Shown piece after piece: positions 46,301 to 57,840 of a DNA stretch of 64,000 nt. Where the stretch lies: positions 1,860,001 to 1,924,000 of the forward strand of contig NC_089563.1 of the NCBI RefSeq assembly GCF_040115645.1, in the 5' to 3' direction. This stretch comes from Euwallacea fornicatus (lineage: Eukaryota; Arthropoda; Insecta; Coleoptera; Curculionidae). The notes under the pieces were generated by a model. It searched no databases, was not told the origin of the DNA, and saw nothing but the letters and a program-made list of their open reading frames with translations. Made by a program: the position numbers and the translations under genes. Position 1 is the stretch's first letter. Each line of letters starts with the position of its first letter.

Positions 46301-49300
46301 TTTTGCTAGTAGATCAATCTGTGTGCGAAAGTGAAAAATAGTGCCTAATGCACAAACCACTTTTTTCCGAAAAGTTATGGAATATTGAAAATAATATCCA
46401 AATAAAAGTATCGAAGGAAGTTTTCCTATGCCGCAAGTCATTAACCATGAAACTGCTTTAGGGTGAAACTAATTGATTTATTTCTCCCTGACACCCTGAC
46501 AAAAGTGTTCTTTTAACGTGGCAGGCAAAAACGCGATTCTTAATAATCTCAGTTATGTAAGACGAAGAATAATGGGTTTTCTTACACTATAGGGTGTTAA
46601 CGAAGTTAGCGGAAAATTCGATGTAAAGTTTAAAATGTAAATTTTAGGCATATTCGCTCTACAAACGAATTTGTATTAATTTATAATGAGGCAGCTAATT
46701 ACACTTTCGAAAGTCGTTTTCAAGTAAATAGTTCTGCAATGCGTGAGTGAATGAATTATGCTTTTATTATGGAACTCCTGATCAGTTTTCAGAATTTAAT
46801 TAATAACCTTTAGGCAGCATTTGAAAATGAAGTTTATTAGCGCTACTCAAGGAGAGTGGGAAATTAGAAAACTCGCAACCCTCATCGCTCGCATATATAT
46901 GTTTATCGAGTGGGCATTTAAGTAACCCAAAGCGTCAGAAGGCCTTAATTTGATTATTTCCTGAGAAACCCTAATCTTCTGAAATAGTTTCTGTGGTACA
47001 AGTATTAAGCTCTCACATTCACTAAATAAATTACCATACCCTAAACTAAATCTAAGTTACTGCATGTAGGTATTTGCGTTTATTAACGAGCATGATTTAT
47101 CAAGTAAACATAATGGTCCTTCAGATATAAACATTTATCACATGTGGTTCAAATTTTAATAACTACTACTGATAATTGGATTTTTGTGTCAACAACAACA
47201 TATTTCAAAGTCTCCCATAACACATTGCTTTTAATTAAACAGGGCATGTGTCCCATTTAGGTCAAGTATTTCAGATGAATCGTAACCGGAGAGTGAGTGG
47301 CCAAGTTTCAATGCTTTTCAAGGCTTCGGAATTCGTTAGCATTTTGGCCTGGGAAATACCGCCAACTAATTGGCGGTAAATTGAATCAAAACGTCTCTCA
47401 AAATCTCTAGGGTTTTCTATTCTTTGTGAATGATTTTAAAATGAAGAATGATAGTTGATTTACTCTAGCCTATAGGAGCGTTTCGGTGTAGAAATGTCTG
47501 TTCAAGAAAATTTTAGATTAATTCAGGAATTTCCTAACTAATATTTGTGCTAAATAAGTTTCCTTTGGCATTTAATATGTACGTGTCAGTTTGTAAGCAA
47601 ATTTTACCATAGTTTATTTAGGTTGTAATAAAGCTGTTTCTAGCGGTTGCTCTTTTCCTGAGAAAAATATATTGTAAAAATGAGAATATTTTATTGCAAG
47701 GGATAAGAACCTTATATCCTTCTGCTTTCCTAGGAACTCAAGGCATGTGTTTCCCATATTCCAATTTGCACTCTTATATTCCATTTAACCCGGAGAAAGT
47801 TGGGAAGATATTGCTTGAAATTCAATGATCAACCTTCGGTTTTCGGAAAGAAATTACAGGAATATTTAGTTTAGTAAATATTCGTAATTAAATTTGGGTG
47901 ACTTAAACTCCTCTAGTTTTTGTCCTAACTTAAATCATCATTTCCTCAAATTGGCGAGCACGCTTTTAAGCCGTGTCCTATCTTGAAACCCATGCATGGG
48001 AAACTTCCTGGAAACACTTATTCTATTGGGTAAGGCTTGGAGAAGTATGGCTGGAATGAATACTGGTGTCTGTAAGACACAATTAATTAGGATTCCCAGA
48101 ATTCCATGAAACGTAAATAGACTAGATTATTGATCAAGTGCAATGCTACATTGTTAGCAAATATTAACGAATATTTAAGAATTTTTCACTTAATTCACCT
48201 CTTACGTTTACATTTTTTAATTTTACGATACTACGTATTTACGAAGTCAATTACAGGAGAGGTAACTCACCAAGGGAAAGTTGCGGTATGTAATTGCAAA
48301 TAGTTACTTTTGTTTCGAATCAATGGGAAACTACCACTGAAATTTAATTAAACTTCCTGATATCTTTACTATTGCAATAAGCACAAAGGTTTTATGAAAA
48401 ATTATTGTTTTTTTGTTACCAGAAGCTTTAGATGTGCCATATCAGCTTTTATTCTTTTCCTTCACTTTCTTTGGGAACAGCGCCTCACACAGAAGTGGAG
48501 ATTCTTGGAGTGGTGGAATGGGAAAAAGGGAAACAGCTTATAATTTCCTAGTGAGCGAAGCGAGAAATTTTCAGAATATCACATATTTTACGTAATTACA
48601 GGCCATTCACTTTAATTTTGCTATTTTTCGTTTATATAATAAAATTTTCCTATGTTCTGAAGGTAGCGATATGGCCATCGCCGAAACGTTGAGAAAGGTT
48701 CTCGTCCGAGCTCTCAGTAAAGGGTGGCTGTTATTCGCAGTTAGTTTTAACTGAGAGTAGCGTGCAATTCGACCCCTTCAACTACCCGTAGCAGTGTGCG
48801 AGGCGTTATCGCCAAAGAAAATGAAAGAAAAAATTGACGATCAGAGATATGGAACACGTTTCTGTCATTTCTTGTCTCCTCAGAGTTTTAACGTTTGGGA
48901 AAACCTCAATCTGAACAATACAAATAATACTTAATTCTCAAATTCGAGAGCTTTTAACAACTTAATTCGTTTCGTGAAACATAATAAATAAGTGAATAAT
49001 GGATTAAGGGAGATTATAAGCCTTTTATGTCGGAATAATTATAACCCAAATAAACAAAGATATTGGGAGATATTAAAATATGTCTCGTTCGGTTATAAAT
49101 CTAAAAGTTAATCCAAAGAAATATTATTATCTTTCAATAATTTCAATATTCCATCGGAACTCAATTATTCCTCTTTTTTCTGAATCCCGGGAATTCGCCT
49201 GAAAACTTAGGTAAAAAAAAAACACTTTTTTGTGCCAGAAAAATTGTTTCAGATCTACGAAACCAATTTATCTAACCATACATAATACTGACTTTCACAT

Positions 49301-49536
49301 TTAGCTGTTCCTACACTATTTGTTCAGATAATTAAAAAAGAAATGTGGTAAAACCGCCAAAGCAGGAAACATTCATTTATTTACGATCCAAGATAATCCC
49401 TCGCTATATCGAAAATATACGATACTAATGATAGTTCCTTGAAAAAGGTCAGCTATGTATTAAATATGTCCAAATCCAGCAATTGGCATTTGGGCTTTAA
49501 TTTATTATAAGAGGATAGTGTCAGAAATATCCGACC
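43321..49536. other. Six kilobases without recognised genes or transposons
   Basis: In contrast with the rest of the window I found no transposase motif, paired terminal repeats or tandem repeats here, apart from one unpaired mariner-like terminus (TATAGGGTGTTAACG, ~46591). GC-richer patches lie at 44280-44510 and 48660-48830. ORFs at 45721-46017 (minus) and 48413-48595 (plus) show no motif. The stretch may be intronic or regulatory DNA of a host gene; nothing in the sequence alone proves it. Confidence 0.45.
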
Positions 49537-49539
49537 TCA

Positions 49540-50614
49540 AGGTACCTATACACGTACGGTCGGCCGACCGTCCCTGATCGGATTGATAGGTACGGCCGGC
49601 CACCATCGTCGGTTAATACACACGAAGAGTTTCACTTAAGGATTATGGCTTCAGTTCTAAGCCGTTTCCGATAGAAAACTGTTACCATTACAGAATTTGC
49701 TAAACACGATCGATTTAGAACGACAGTTTCCATTCTACAAAATGTTGCAAGAAGAATGTGCAGCGGCAATAATTATACTATTAAAAGAAAGTCAAAAAGG
49801 AAAAATAAAGAAAATTTGGGTTAAGGACTGGCTACGCAGTACATTGCCACATACGGAATCGATACTGGAGCTTCGCCATTCAAGTGCTGCTGACTTAAAA
49901 AATTATAGTTCTTTTCTAAAGGCGCTTCTTGATCTATGGTTTTGTAAAGCTCCAATAATTCATCATACGCTTTTGTCTTAAGCACTTTATTAAAATGTAC
50001 CGTGTCTTTCCAACTTTCCATAAGCATTGACGTTTCAGATAAATACTTATAAACTCTTTAATGAAGAAGCATGGCTGATTTGCCGTGGTATGGTAAAATG
50101 CACATATGTATTTATTTATGGTAAAAATTTTGGTACAGACTAAAATTTATGCCGGCAGTCCAAGGACTGAAAACGGGACTACACGCGTTCAGTTTCCTTC
50201 ATGTATCGGCGGACGACAGGTCTGGACTTGCCGTCTGACTGATCGTGTGTAATCGATAGCGGCCGGCCGGCTCTGATCTCTCCGGCAACAATCGTCCGAC
50301 GAACTGTACGTGTATAGGTACCTTAACCCAAATTTTCTTTATTTTTCCTTTTTGACTTTCTTTTAATATAATAGTATAATTATTGCCGCTGCACATTCTT
50401 CTTGCAACATTTTGTAGAATGGAAACTGTCGTTCTAAATCGATCGTGTTTAGCAAATTCTGTAATGGTAACAGTTTTCTATCGGAAACGGCTTAGAACTG
50501 AAGCCATAATCCTTAAGTGAAACTGTTCGTGTGTATTAACCGACGATGGTGGCCGGCCGTACCCATCAATCCGATCAGGGACGGTCAGCCGACCGTACGC
50601 GTATACCGGTACCT
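49540..50614. mobile_element. PIF/Harbinger-type compound element with 285-bp inverted arms
   Basis: Copy A (49540-50323) has ends AGGTACCTATACACGTAC and its inverse GTACGTGTATAGGTACCT. Directly after it, 50324-50614 is an inverted near-perfect copy of the first 284 bp of copy A, ending in another AGGTACC-type terminus (minus strand). The whole unit is bordered by TCA at 49537-49539 and 50615-50617, the 3-bp duplication size of PIF/Harbinger. The arms encode LEVRQ-less scraps of the protein start (ECAAAIIILLKESQKGKIKK then IWVKDW), the usual N-terminal wording of insect Harbinger transposases. The junction between A and the inverted half falls at a TTA, a common Harbinger target. ORFs at 49697-49981, 50199-50396 and 50478-50705 are readings of these arms. 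Confidence 0.8.
49742..49850 (+). pseudogene. Harbinger transposase N-terminal scrap (second copy inverted at 50329-50405)
   Basis: The frame from 49697 contains KMLQEECAAAIIILLKESQK followed by GKIKKIWVKDWL. Harbinger transposases of insects often begin with an Ala/Ile-rich helix, a Lys-rich turn and WVKxWL, and I assign it on that basis. After WL the frame no longer follows the family and no DDE domain is present. The same segment, up to IWVK, is present on the minus strand in the right arm. Non-functional. Confidence 0.55.
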
Positions 50615-50784
50615 TCACACTAGATAGAGATTTTTTTGTTAAAGATCTTTCTACCTTACAAAGACCGAACCTTAAAAAACTTATGTCTAAAGTTTGAAGG
50701 TGCAATGTTGGTTTGTGTTTGTTTTGAAGCCGTTTTCAGTGAACGCTTTTAGACGTGTTGTGAACACAGAGAAAAAATTATTAA

Positions 50785-51789
50785 TCGATACGTGATTGAA
50801 TACTTTCATTTGAAAGGTGTTAGTCCACCCTACAAGAAAACGAAATTATTATAGATTCAACTTTGGGGAAACCCGGTTCTTTGTTAACAAATTTAAAATA
50901 CTGGGCAGCGGAGTTTAAACGCGGCCCTACCAGTCACCAAGAAGAACTCCGCAGCGGTCACCTCAAGAACATTCTAGACCTGATCATTCCAGAAATTGTG
51001 GTGAAAGTCTAAAAAATTATTCTGAAAGGCCGTTGGCGAAAATAGCGCGAGTTAGCAGCCATTATGGGCATTATGAAAAAGTAATGTATGTCGCATTTGG
51101 TCTGGACAATTGGATGTAAGAAAGCCGTGCGCAAGATGAACAACACCAGCACCGCGAGGATGTCTCAAGGGAGTGTTTGGTAAAGTTTCCCATCAATAAA
51201 GCCAAGTTTTTAAGTCGATTAATAACCATAAATGAAAAATAGATCCATCATTTCACGCCTGAGATGAAGGAGCAGTCACAATAATTGACTCGAAGGGCTC
51301 CAAGGGACAATCGGCTCCAAAGGAGGCGAAAATTCTTTCATCTGCTAGGAAGGTGATGGCGCCAGTTTTTTGGAATGTCCATGGGACAATTTTAATTGAA
51401 TACCTTGCTAAAGGAAAAGCAATAAACGGAGAATATTATACAAATTTATTGCAGTGCTCGAGCGAAGAAATTAGGAAAAAAACAGCCGGATTTCTCTTCA
51501 GTTTTATTTCGTCAACGCACCAGTCCGTGCTTTCGCCATCGCGATGGCCAAACTCAATCGACCTTCGTTACGACTTTTTCACTCGACCACCCTATTTGCC
51601 AGATTTAGCACTCTCGGATTATTTTCTATTTCCAAACTTGAGAAAATGGGTCGGTGGAAAGAGATTTGCCAATAATGAAAAGCCAATTTATAAACATCGG
51701 AAACTTCTTACTATAAACAGAGTATTGAAGCTACCGAACATCGCTGGGAAAAGTATGTTGATCTCAAAGGACAATATGTTGAGAAGTAA
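50785..51789 (+). pseudogene. Mariner (DD34D type) transposase, full length but broken
   Basis: In order: RYVIEYFHLKGVSP, then STLGKPGSLLTN and YWAAEFKRGPTSHQEELRSG (DNA-binding region), PEIVVKV, RELAAIMGI (second HTH), INKAKFLSRLITINEK-stop-IHHFTPEMKEQS (first catalytic block; the usual MDETW reads INEK-stop, so the Asp is Asn). After that come RKVMAPVFWNVHGTILIEYL with AKGKAINGEYYTNLLQ, a decayed second block, RPPYLPDLALSDYFLFPNLR (third Asp kept in SDYF), WVGGKRFANNEK, and WEKYVDLKGQYVEK before TAA at 51787-51789. Roughly 335 codons is normal for mariner. Stops at several Trp/Gln sites and frameshifts inactivate it. It is the sister of the fragment at 21225-21725. Confidence 0.85.
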
Positions 51790-52560
51790 TGTAATATTTT
51801 AAATATTTATGTTTCTTTATGTTTTACGGCGGCTGCTTCGGTGATTTTCCTCGTACCTTTTAGAGAATCACTTAAATGCTTTAATTCTATTAGACGACAA
51901 TTACTTTGTAGGAATGTTGCAAATTAAGGCACTTTCTGCTCATAACGAATGTTGCCACACAAGCAGCAAACGAAAAAGTCTAATTACCAAATTAATTCAA
52001 TTATCCTGTATCTCCTACCCCGTGGTTTGAGAATTATTATGAAAATCTCCATTTATTTGAATTGATATAGTGAATTGTAAGGTGCTGAATTAATAACCAC
52101 GACAGATTTATAGGGAAATAACCTTCCAACTTTGTTTTTTTTTGGAACTGTAGATCGCTCCTGTCGCTCTTCATGACAAATATCCTCGCCCAGAGACTCT
52201 TCTTCCTTGATACAGCCGCGGAAATCCATAATGAATTTTCGTGTTGGAATTTAATCAGATGATACTCAAAGTAAAAAGTTGATATCCACTAATTTTGAGT
52301 CAAATTAATTAAACATAAGTTGATATTTTATAAAATTAAATCAAATGCCTACACTGATCCGAGGCATTATTAACTGGAAGGCATTTACTCATTTATCATG
52401 AAAAGTACGCCTTAACTTGGCTTTTAAAATTTACCGAGTTTAAGTGAGACTGATATAATTCATGATATTTCATTTCCAAGCTGAAAAACCGCGAATTCAG
52501 GTAGGAAATTCTTCGAATTGATACTCGGTATTTGTGAATTTCAACGCGATGACCCAAATC
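51790..52560. other. No gene recognised
   Basis: Spacer between a mariner pseudogene and a Tc1-like element; no motif or repeat found. Confidence 0.5.
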
Positions 52561-52563
52561 CAC

Positions 52564-53973
52564 TGACTTTCAAAAAAACCGCAACACCAAGAAGAACGCA
52601 CTGTACGTATTTGAAATTTGGTATGATTTTAGACTTGTAAAGATAAAAAAAATGAAAAAAATTTCAAGTTCGTATTTTAATGCGATATGAAGTTTTTCTT
52701 TAGTTTTTTATCTATGACGATTGTTCTTTTTGCAATTTTTTTTACAGGCGGATAGCAATAAAGTTATTATTGTTAGTACCATATTGAATGTGTGGTAGTG
52801 CAAAATGCCTCGTGTAGGCCAAAATGCAGTTTATCGGCAGTTAACTTCCTTTGAAAGGGGAAGAATTGTTGGTGTGCATGAGGCAGGTTTACCTTTCCGC
52901 GAAATTGCACGTAGATTGGATCGAAACGCATCAACAGTGCTAAGAGCTTGCAGAAATTGGTCTTACGAAGGGTCAGTACATCGTCATCATGGTAGTGGCC
53001 GTCCAAGAATGACGAACCGGCGACTTCGTCGTTCAGCGACAGGCCCCCCCCTTTTGAAACAATTCCGGCTCTTGGTGCTACCTGGGTAGCCACCCTAAAT
53101 CGAAGGGTCTCCCTTAGTGCGATGTATCGCAGAATTCGAAGTTTTGGACTAAATTCATATCGTCCTATGCGTCGGCTTCCATTATCACGAAACCACTGGG
53201 TGGTCCGACTGGAGTGGTGTCGTCTGAGAGTGCAATGGGTGGATGAGTGGAGAAGAATCGTGTTGAGTGATGAGAGCCGATTTTGTTTATGGCGATCTGA
53301 TGAACGGTTACGTGTTGGAACGCGCAGAGGAGAGCGATTAAATTTGGACTTTTTGGAAAGGCGTCATTCTAGTTTAACACCAGGTGTCATGGTTTGGGGT
53401 GCCATCCGGTACGGTAGTCGGCCTCCTCTTGTTTTCATTTATGATAGATTAAATGCTACATTAATAGTGTCTTAGAACCGGTTCTTGTACCATACATGCA
53501 CGACCATCCTGGAAGCACATCTCTACAGGATAATGCGCGACCACATGTAGCCAACGATACTTTGAGGTATTTGGAAGGTGAAAATGTGGATACTTTGCCT
53601 TGGCCAGCTCGGTCTCCAGATTTGTCCCCAATAGAGCATGTATGGGATATAACGGGTCGGAGACTTCAACGTTTAGTTCGCCCTCCAGAGACCATAGATG
53701 AACTCCGCGGGCAGGTGCAGATTGCCTGGGATACAATACCACAGGAAGATATTGACAATTTAATTTTAAGCATGCCACGTGGCTTACAGGAATGTATTAA
53801 TTTAAGAGGAGACACCACCCATTATTAAATTATTATTAAATTTTTTCACTTATTTACGATGATTTTCTTTTGATATTTTGATCGTTTTTATCTATTACCC
53901 GACCCGACGTATTGCCAGAATTTCAAAGGTGTACGATGTGTTCTTCTTGGTGTTGCGGTTTTTTTGAAAGTCA
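52564..53973 (+). mobile_element. Tc1-like transposon with perfect 34-bp terminal inverted repeats
   Basis: 52564-52597 and 53940-53973 are exact inverted copies of 34 bp (beginning TGACTTTCAAAAAAACCGCA). The element is 1,410 bp and holds a single plus-strand transposase pseudogene with only two frame breaks. Flanks read CCAC on the left and AGTAG on the right; a TA lies 2 bp beyond the right repeat but not at the left, so the duplication is unclear. Perfect ends and few coding lesions make it the youngest-looking DNA transposon in the window. Confidence 0.9.
52805..53828 (+). pseudogene. Tc1-like transposase (DD34E), two frameshifts
   Basis: Starts MPRVGQNAVYRQLTSFERGR with IVGVHEAGLPFREIARRLD and STVLRACRNW (paired-like HTH), then a GRPRMT linker. 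The frame breaks at a C8 run (53043-53050). It resumes as GATWVATLNRRVSLSAMYRR and VDEWRRIVLSDESRFCLW (first Asp), VGTRRGERLN and TPGVMVWGAI. It breaks again near 53460, then gives INSVLEPVLVPYMHDHPG and LQDNARPHVANDTLRYLEGE (second Asp) with ARSPDLSPIEHVWD. Exactly 34 residues lie between the second Asp and the Glu (DD34E). It ends QECINLRGDTTHY at TAA. At ~340 codons it is full length with all three catalytic residues present; two single-base-type shifts are the only obvious lesions. Confidence 0.9.
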
Positions 53974-55039
53974 AGTAGCATTAAATGCTTTCCCTTTAAG
54001 CTGTTGATATTTTTTCAGTTAAATTGCAAATTTTACTATTCAAGCCGAATATTTAGGGCAATATTCACCCTGAAGCTCATTAATGAAGATGGTGTATTTG
54101 ATGTGTTGCGATTTTGTGAAGGCGCATGTCCTCGAAATTTAGGCCCATTTTGTTTTGAACTTTCGCCGAATTTCAATTCGGAGCTCAGCAAATTTTGCTA
54201 TTAACGCAGAATACATAGAAGATCGTCATTTTGAAATTGTCGCCATTTCAGTGTTGAAATTGAAATTTCTATCGTGTACTTTATTTTATTGCCGCAACGT
54301 TTCGTCCCTTAATTTCAAAGCTTTACTTGCGTTCAAACTAACCTGATAAGCATGTGAAAATATCGATTCTAGTAAAGATATTAGAGCGTGAAGAAATTTA
54401 AGTTGTACTGCCACGAACATACATTTACTGGGAGGTAAACAAAATGAAAATTTATGTATTTGTACGGCACCTGTATGGGGAACATCCCATTCGTTTTTAA
54501 AATTATTTGATCTCCAACGTGTTTTTTCGATGGGGAAATTTTATAAACGATTAAGAAATATCTAACGATTTTGACACGATTTTCGCCCAACCGCTCGTCC
54601 AAAGCGATCCATACTATTCCAATCTCTTGAGAGCACCTCACAGGGTGGAAAATCTGGTAAACAATTTAGGTGGACGTTGATGCTCTATACAATCCTATTA
54701 TTGGGTTTCCCAGTATTTTCCTTATTCCGGAAAAAAGACACTAACGATGGAGAACCAATAAAATTGGGAAATTGTAGGATTGTATGGGTATGCATTTCAT
54801 TGTTATTGCCAGATCGAGAACAAAGACATTGAGTTTTACGAGGGTTATGATTGGATTGTTGTGTATGTTATAGAATTAGGAAACTAAGTTTAGGATGTAT
54901 ACGGTAGTTATTACTATGTATTTTCAAACGGTACACATATCCTCATGAATTTCATTGCCACTCATCGCCATGGATCTATCGGCCCTTTAGGTCACTTGTT
55001 TGTGGATAACGTTTTCCTTAAAAATTATTACGGCTAATC
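53974..55039. other. No gene recognised
   Basis: Short ORFs at 54004-54204, 54155-54346 (plus) and 54381-54641 (minus) show no motif. No repeats were paired. Confidence 0.5.
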
Positions 55040-55041
55040 TA

Positions 55042-55660
55042 CAGGGTGAGTCGGGAGGATCGTGCCAAACTTCAGGAGCGTGTTATACATGAAAAATAAA
55101 TGAAAAAAAACTCAAATGTTGTTATCCGATTTTCGTTTGTTTACAAGTTATATCGTAAATAAAATTAAAACATAAAATTTAAAAAATTTATAAATTTCAT
55201 AAGAAATTGCATAAATTAATACGTTGGATTGGTCGTGGTGGCCCTATTAGTTGGCCTCCAAGGTCTCCAGACCTGACACCACTAGACTATTGTTTGTGGG
55301 GTTGGTTTAAAACTGAAGTGTACAGAGTTAAAGTGGACACTCAAGATGCACTAATTCAACGCATTAGAAATGCTGCAGCTGCCATTAAAGAAAGACATGA
55401 AACAATCAGGAGCGCAACGAATGCTTTTCATAGACGAAGCCGAAAATGTTTAGAAGTTAATGGCGATATTTTTGAACATTTACTATGATGTCCAAACGTT
55501 AATTTATGGAATTTCTTATGAAATTTATAAATTTTTTAAATTTTATGTTTTAATTTTATGTACGCTATAACTTGTAAACAAACGAAAATCGGATGACAAC
55601 ATTTATTTCTCATGTACAACACGCTCCTGAAGTTTGGCACGATCCTCCCGACTCACCCTG
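55042..55660 (+). mobile_element. Mariner-like deletion derivative with ~170-bp terminal inverted repeats
   Basis: Ends CAGGGTGAGTCGGGAGGATC at 55042 and its exact inverse at 55660, each bordered by TA (55040-55041 and 55661-55662). The arms match nearly perfectly for about 170 bp (left to ~55210, right from ~55497), including CGTGCCAAACTTCAGGAGCG and TAAATTTCATAAGAAAT. Only 619 bp long, it contains just the transposase C-terminus (55207-55488). The high arm identity suggests fairly recent movement. Confidence 0.9.
55207..55488 (+). pseudogene. Mariner-like transposase C-terminal domain, open frame
   Basis: 93 codons without a stop: RWIGRGGPISWPPRSPDLTP, then LDYCLWGWFKTEVYRVKVDT, RNAAAAIKERHETIR and CLEVNGDIFEHLL. 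The WPPRSPDLTPLDYCLWG block holds the third catalytic Asp and its context; the first two catalytic residues and the DNA-binding half are absent. The ATG at 55207 lies in the inverted arm and is probably incidental. Unlike most coding scraps here this one has no stop or frameshift, so either the insertion is young or the tail is being kept. Confidence 0.8.
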
Positions 55661-55662
55661 TA

Positions 55663-56700
55663 TACTAAATTCTGAGATCTTCAACCAGCTTTCTAATTAA
55701 AGAACTTTAGTTAATGATGAACTGTTAAGGTTTGCTGAGATAGAAGCCAAGTGCCAATCTAGATTTATTGACGTGACTTCTGTTTCTCATTAACTGACTC
55801 TTCAGATTTCGCCTCGAATTTACTCCAATCCTGGGTCTCAGCTTCTATGACCCTACTTAAAGACTTCGAGTGTTATCCAATAAATTTTTTCGTCGAGTTT
55901 AAAAGCAGCCAGTTCCACCTCGATATTAGGAAATTTACTGTCCAAATTAAGTGGGCCTTTAAAGAGACGACGAAATCAAATAAATCCAAGCTTAGAATGG
56001 CACACGAGTAGCGTTTGATTGGGACTGCTATTTAGAGAAGAAAAATCATAGATTTTCCTGCATACGAAACGACCGTATTTTTCACTAAAGGCCTCAGTTA
56101 TTAGTTTTGCGGTCCAGAGAGCCTTCAAGACAATTCGTCCCCCTAATACTTACGACTACAATACCTTTCATGGGGAGAGTTTTGTTCACTTGCCGAACGC
56201 GTGCTGAAGCCCGGAAAAAATCGGACTATTCCTTTTATCTCCAGATGAATTTTGATGCTGACGAACTTCAACAGAAACATCCATTAAGTGATACCTAAGA
56301 ACTTTGGTATGGCTGACACGAAATTAGAGATGAATGAAGTCACGAGAAGATGAATGCGAGTAATTAGTTTCCATGAAAATCGATATCTCAACAGAAACTT
56401 TTATCACCTGGTGTCCTATTTAAAGGCTTCTGACAATGAACTCCTCATTAATCTTCGTTCAATTTGAAACATGGCAAATATATTTAGCCTTGCATCGCTT
56501 ATTCACTGCATAGTAAAAGTATTTTACAATATGAGATGGGAAATGTTCCATTATTGGCGAGAGATTATCATTTTTATCGAGATGCGTGGCGTCGAGACAG
56601 GACTGAGAGCAGTGTGGTTCCCAGGCAGGGATGGAACTTCCAATCGAGAACGATTTGCTATTTTATTTTCAACTGCGAATTTTTAAATAATACTTAAACA
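55663..56700. other. No gene recognised
   Basis: ORFs at 56107-56298 and 56471-56686 (plus) lack recognisable motifs. No paired repeats. Confidence 0.45.
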
Positions 56701-57089
56701 TACGGTAGTGGTCATAATTATAGAAACTTAAAATTTTTTTAAATAAAATGTATCTATTCGGCTAAACCCAATATACGTTTTTATATTATTTACACTCACC
56801 CGCAAAAGTCATGGACGTGTTGCACGTAGTAAATACATTTTTGTAAATTTAATTAATTATCTACGGTAGATTAGAAGATAAAAATTCGTGAACATTACAT
56901 AATTGTTCACAACATATTTATTGATCACAATAGCGAAATAAATATTGCTAAAAATAAATTTAAAAGCATTTAGAGAGTCTTTTACCATACATTAAAAATG
57001 CAGGTGTACGAATAGAACCGTTGTACACTGTATATCCTGACGCTCACTTCATACCGGTATACCTGGTGCATATCCCAATTTACAGGATT

Positions 57090-57215
57090 CATTTCAGGCA
57101 CTTCAAGAAGCCTGGAATAAAATTGATAACAATTTATATCAACAATTTAGTAAATTAAATGTCACGAAGACGTGCAGAAGTCATTCAGCAGCGAGGGCAT
57201 TATGCAAAATATTAA
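57090..57215 (+). pseudogene. Tc1-like transposase C-terminal scrap
   Basis: FQALQEAWNKIDNNLYQQF followed, after a one-base frame change, by SRRRAEVIQQRGHYAKY and a stop. This is the typical end of Tc1-like transposases (an MxRRxxxVIxxRGxxxKY tail). No other part of the enzyme is present. Confidence 0.65.
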
Positions 57216-57239
57216 TTATTGAACAATTCTTTAGTAATT

Positions 57240-57840
57240 TGTTGAAGTTTTATTGCTCTTTATGTAGACTTTTTCTTAAGTTGTCTAGGGATTTATTTCT
57301 GAGTTGTTACAATTAGGGGCTTACTTACTAGCTTAACTAAGAGGATACTTGCGTTCCTTCACGACACTCCCGACACCTCACCGAATCGTCACCTCGAGAA
57401 AAAAGAGAGCGTCCCAGTTTCTCCAATACATAATTCATACTCACATTCCAATACTTAAATGCTACTTACTGGGGCAATAAACCAGCGGCGTACCCTAACC
57501 AGAGACCGATTCCCGATCCGCCATGTCGCCAGCCATATCTGAACATCATAAACCATCCTTTGTCAGAACCGTTGTCGACTGTCCTTCGACCCTCTTTCCT
57601 GGTTCTGGCAAAGAGATGCTCGACTTTCTTTTACTTCATGCAGGTCTCAACCAAGGATAATTACTGGCAAAAATTCCAGTAATGCTGCGAACCACATGAA
57701 CTCAGTGACCATACACATGGGCGTATCATCAGGGTACTTCACTCTTTATTCCCCTAACCTAGCCTAGATTATAGCTACTTTACAATGTACATCCTCCTGT
57801 TTGCATCTCGATTTGGTCAGACGGCAACAATTATACTTAT
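57240..57840. other. GC-richer insert of unknown type
   Basis: About 600 bp with balanced base composition inside an AT-rich Tc1 remnant. Contains words such as GTTGTCGACTGTCCTTCGACC and CCTAACCTAGCCTAG. Ends near TTGTTG/CAACAA are inverted and could mark an LTR, but I found no duplication of flanking bases and no second copy. Function unknown. Confidence 0.25.

Noticed and set aside
48660..48830. Penelope- or LINE-type 3' end suggested by a GATATGGCCATCGCCGAAACG word
   Set aside because: Only a short word is reminiscent; no coding sequence or second copy supports it.
57240..57840. Solo LTR with TTGTTG/CAACAA ends
   Set aside because: No flanking duplication, no second copy and no promoter or polyadenylation layout that fits.
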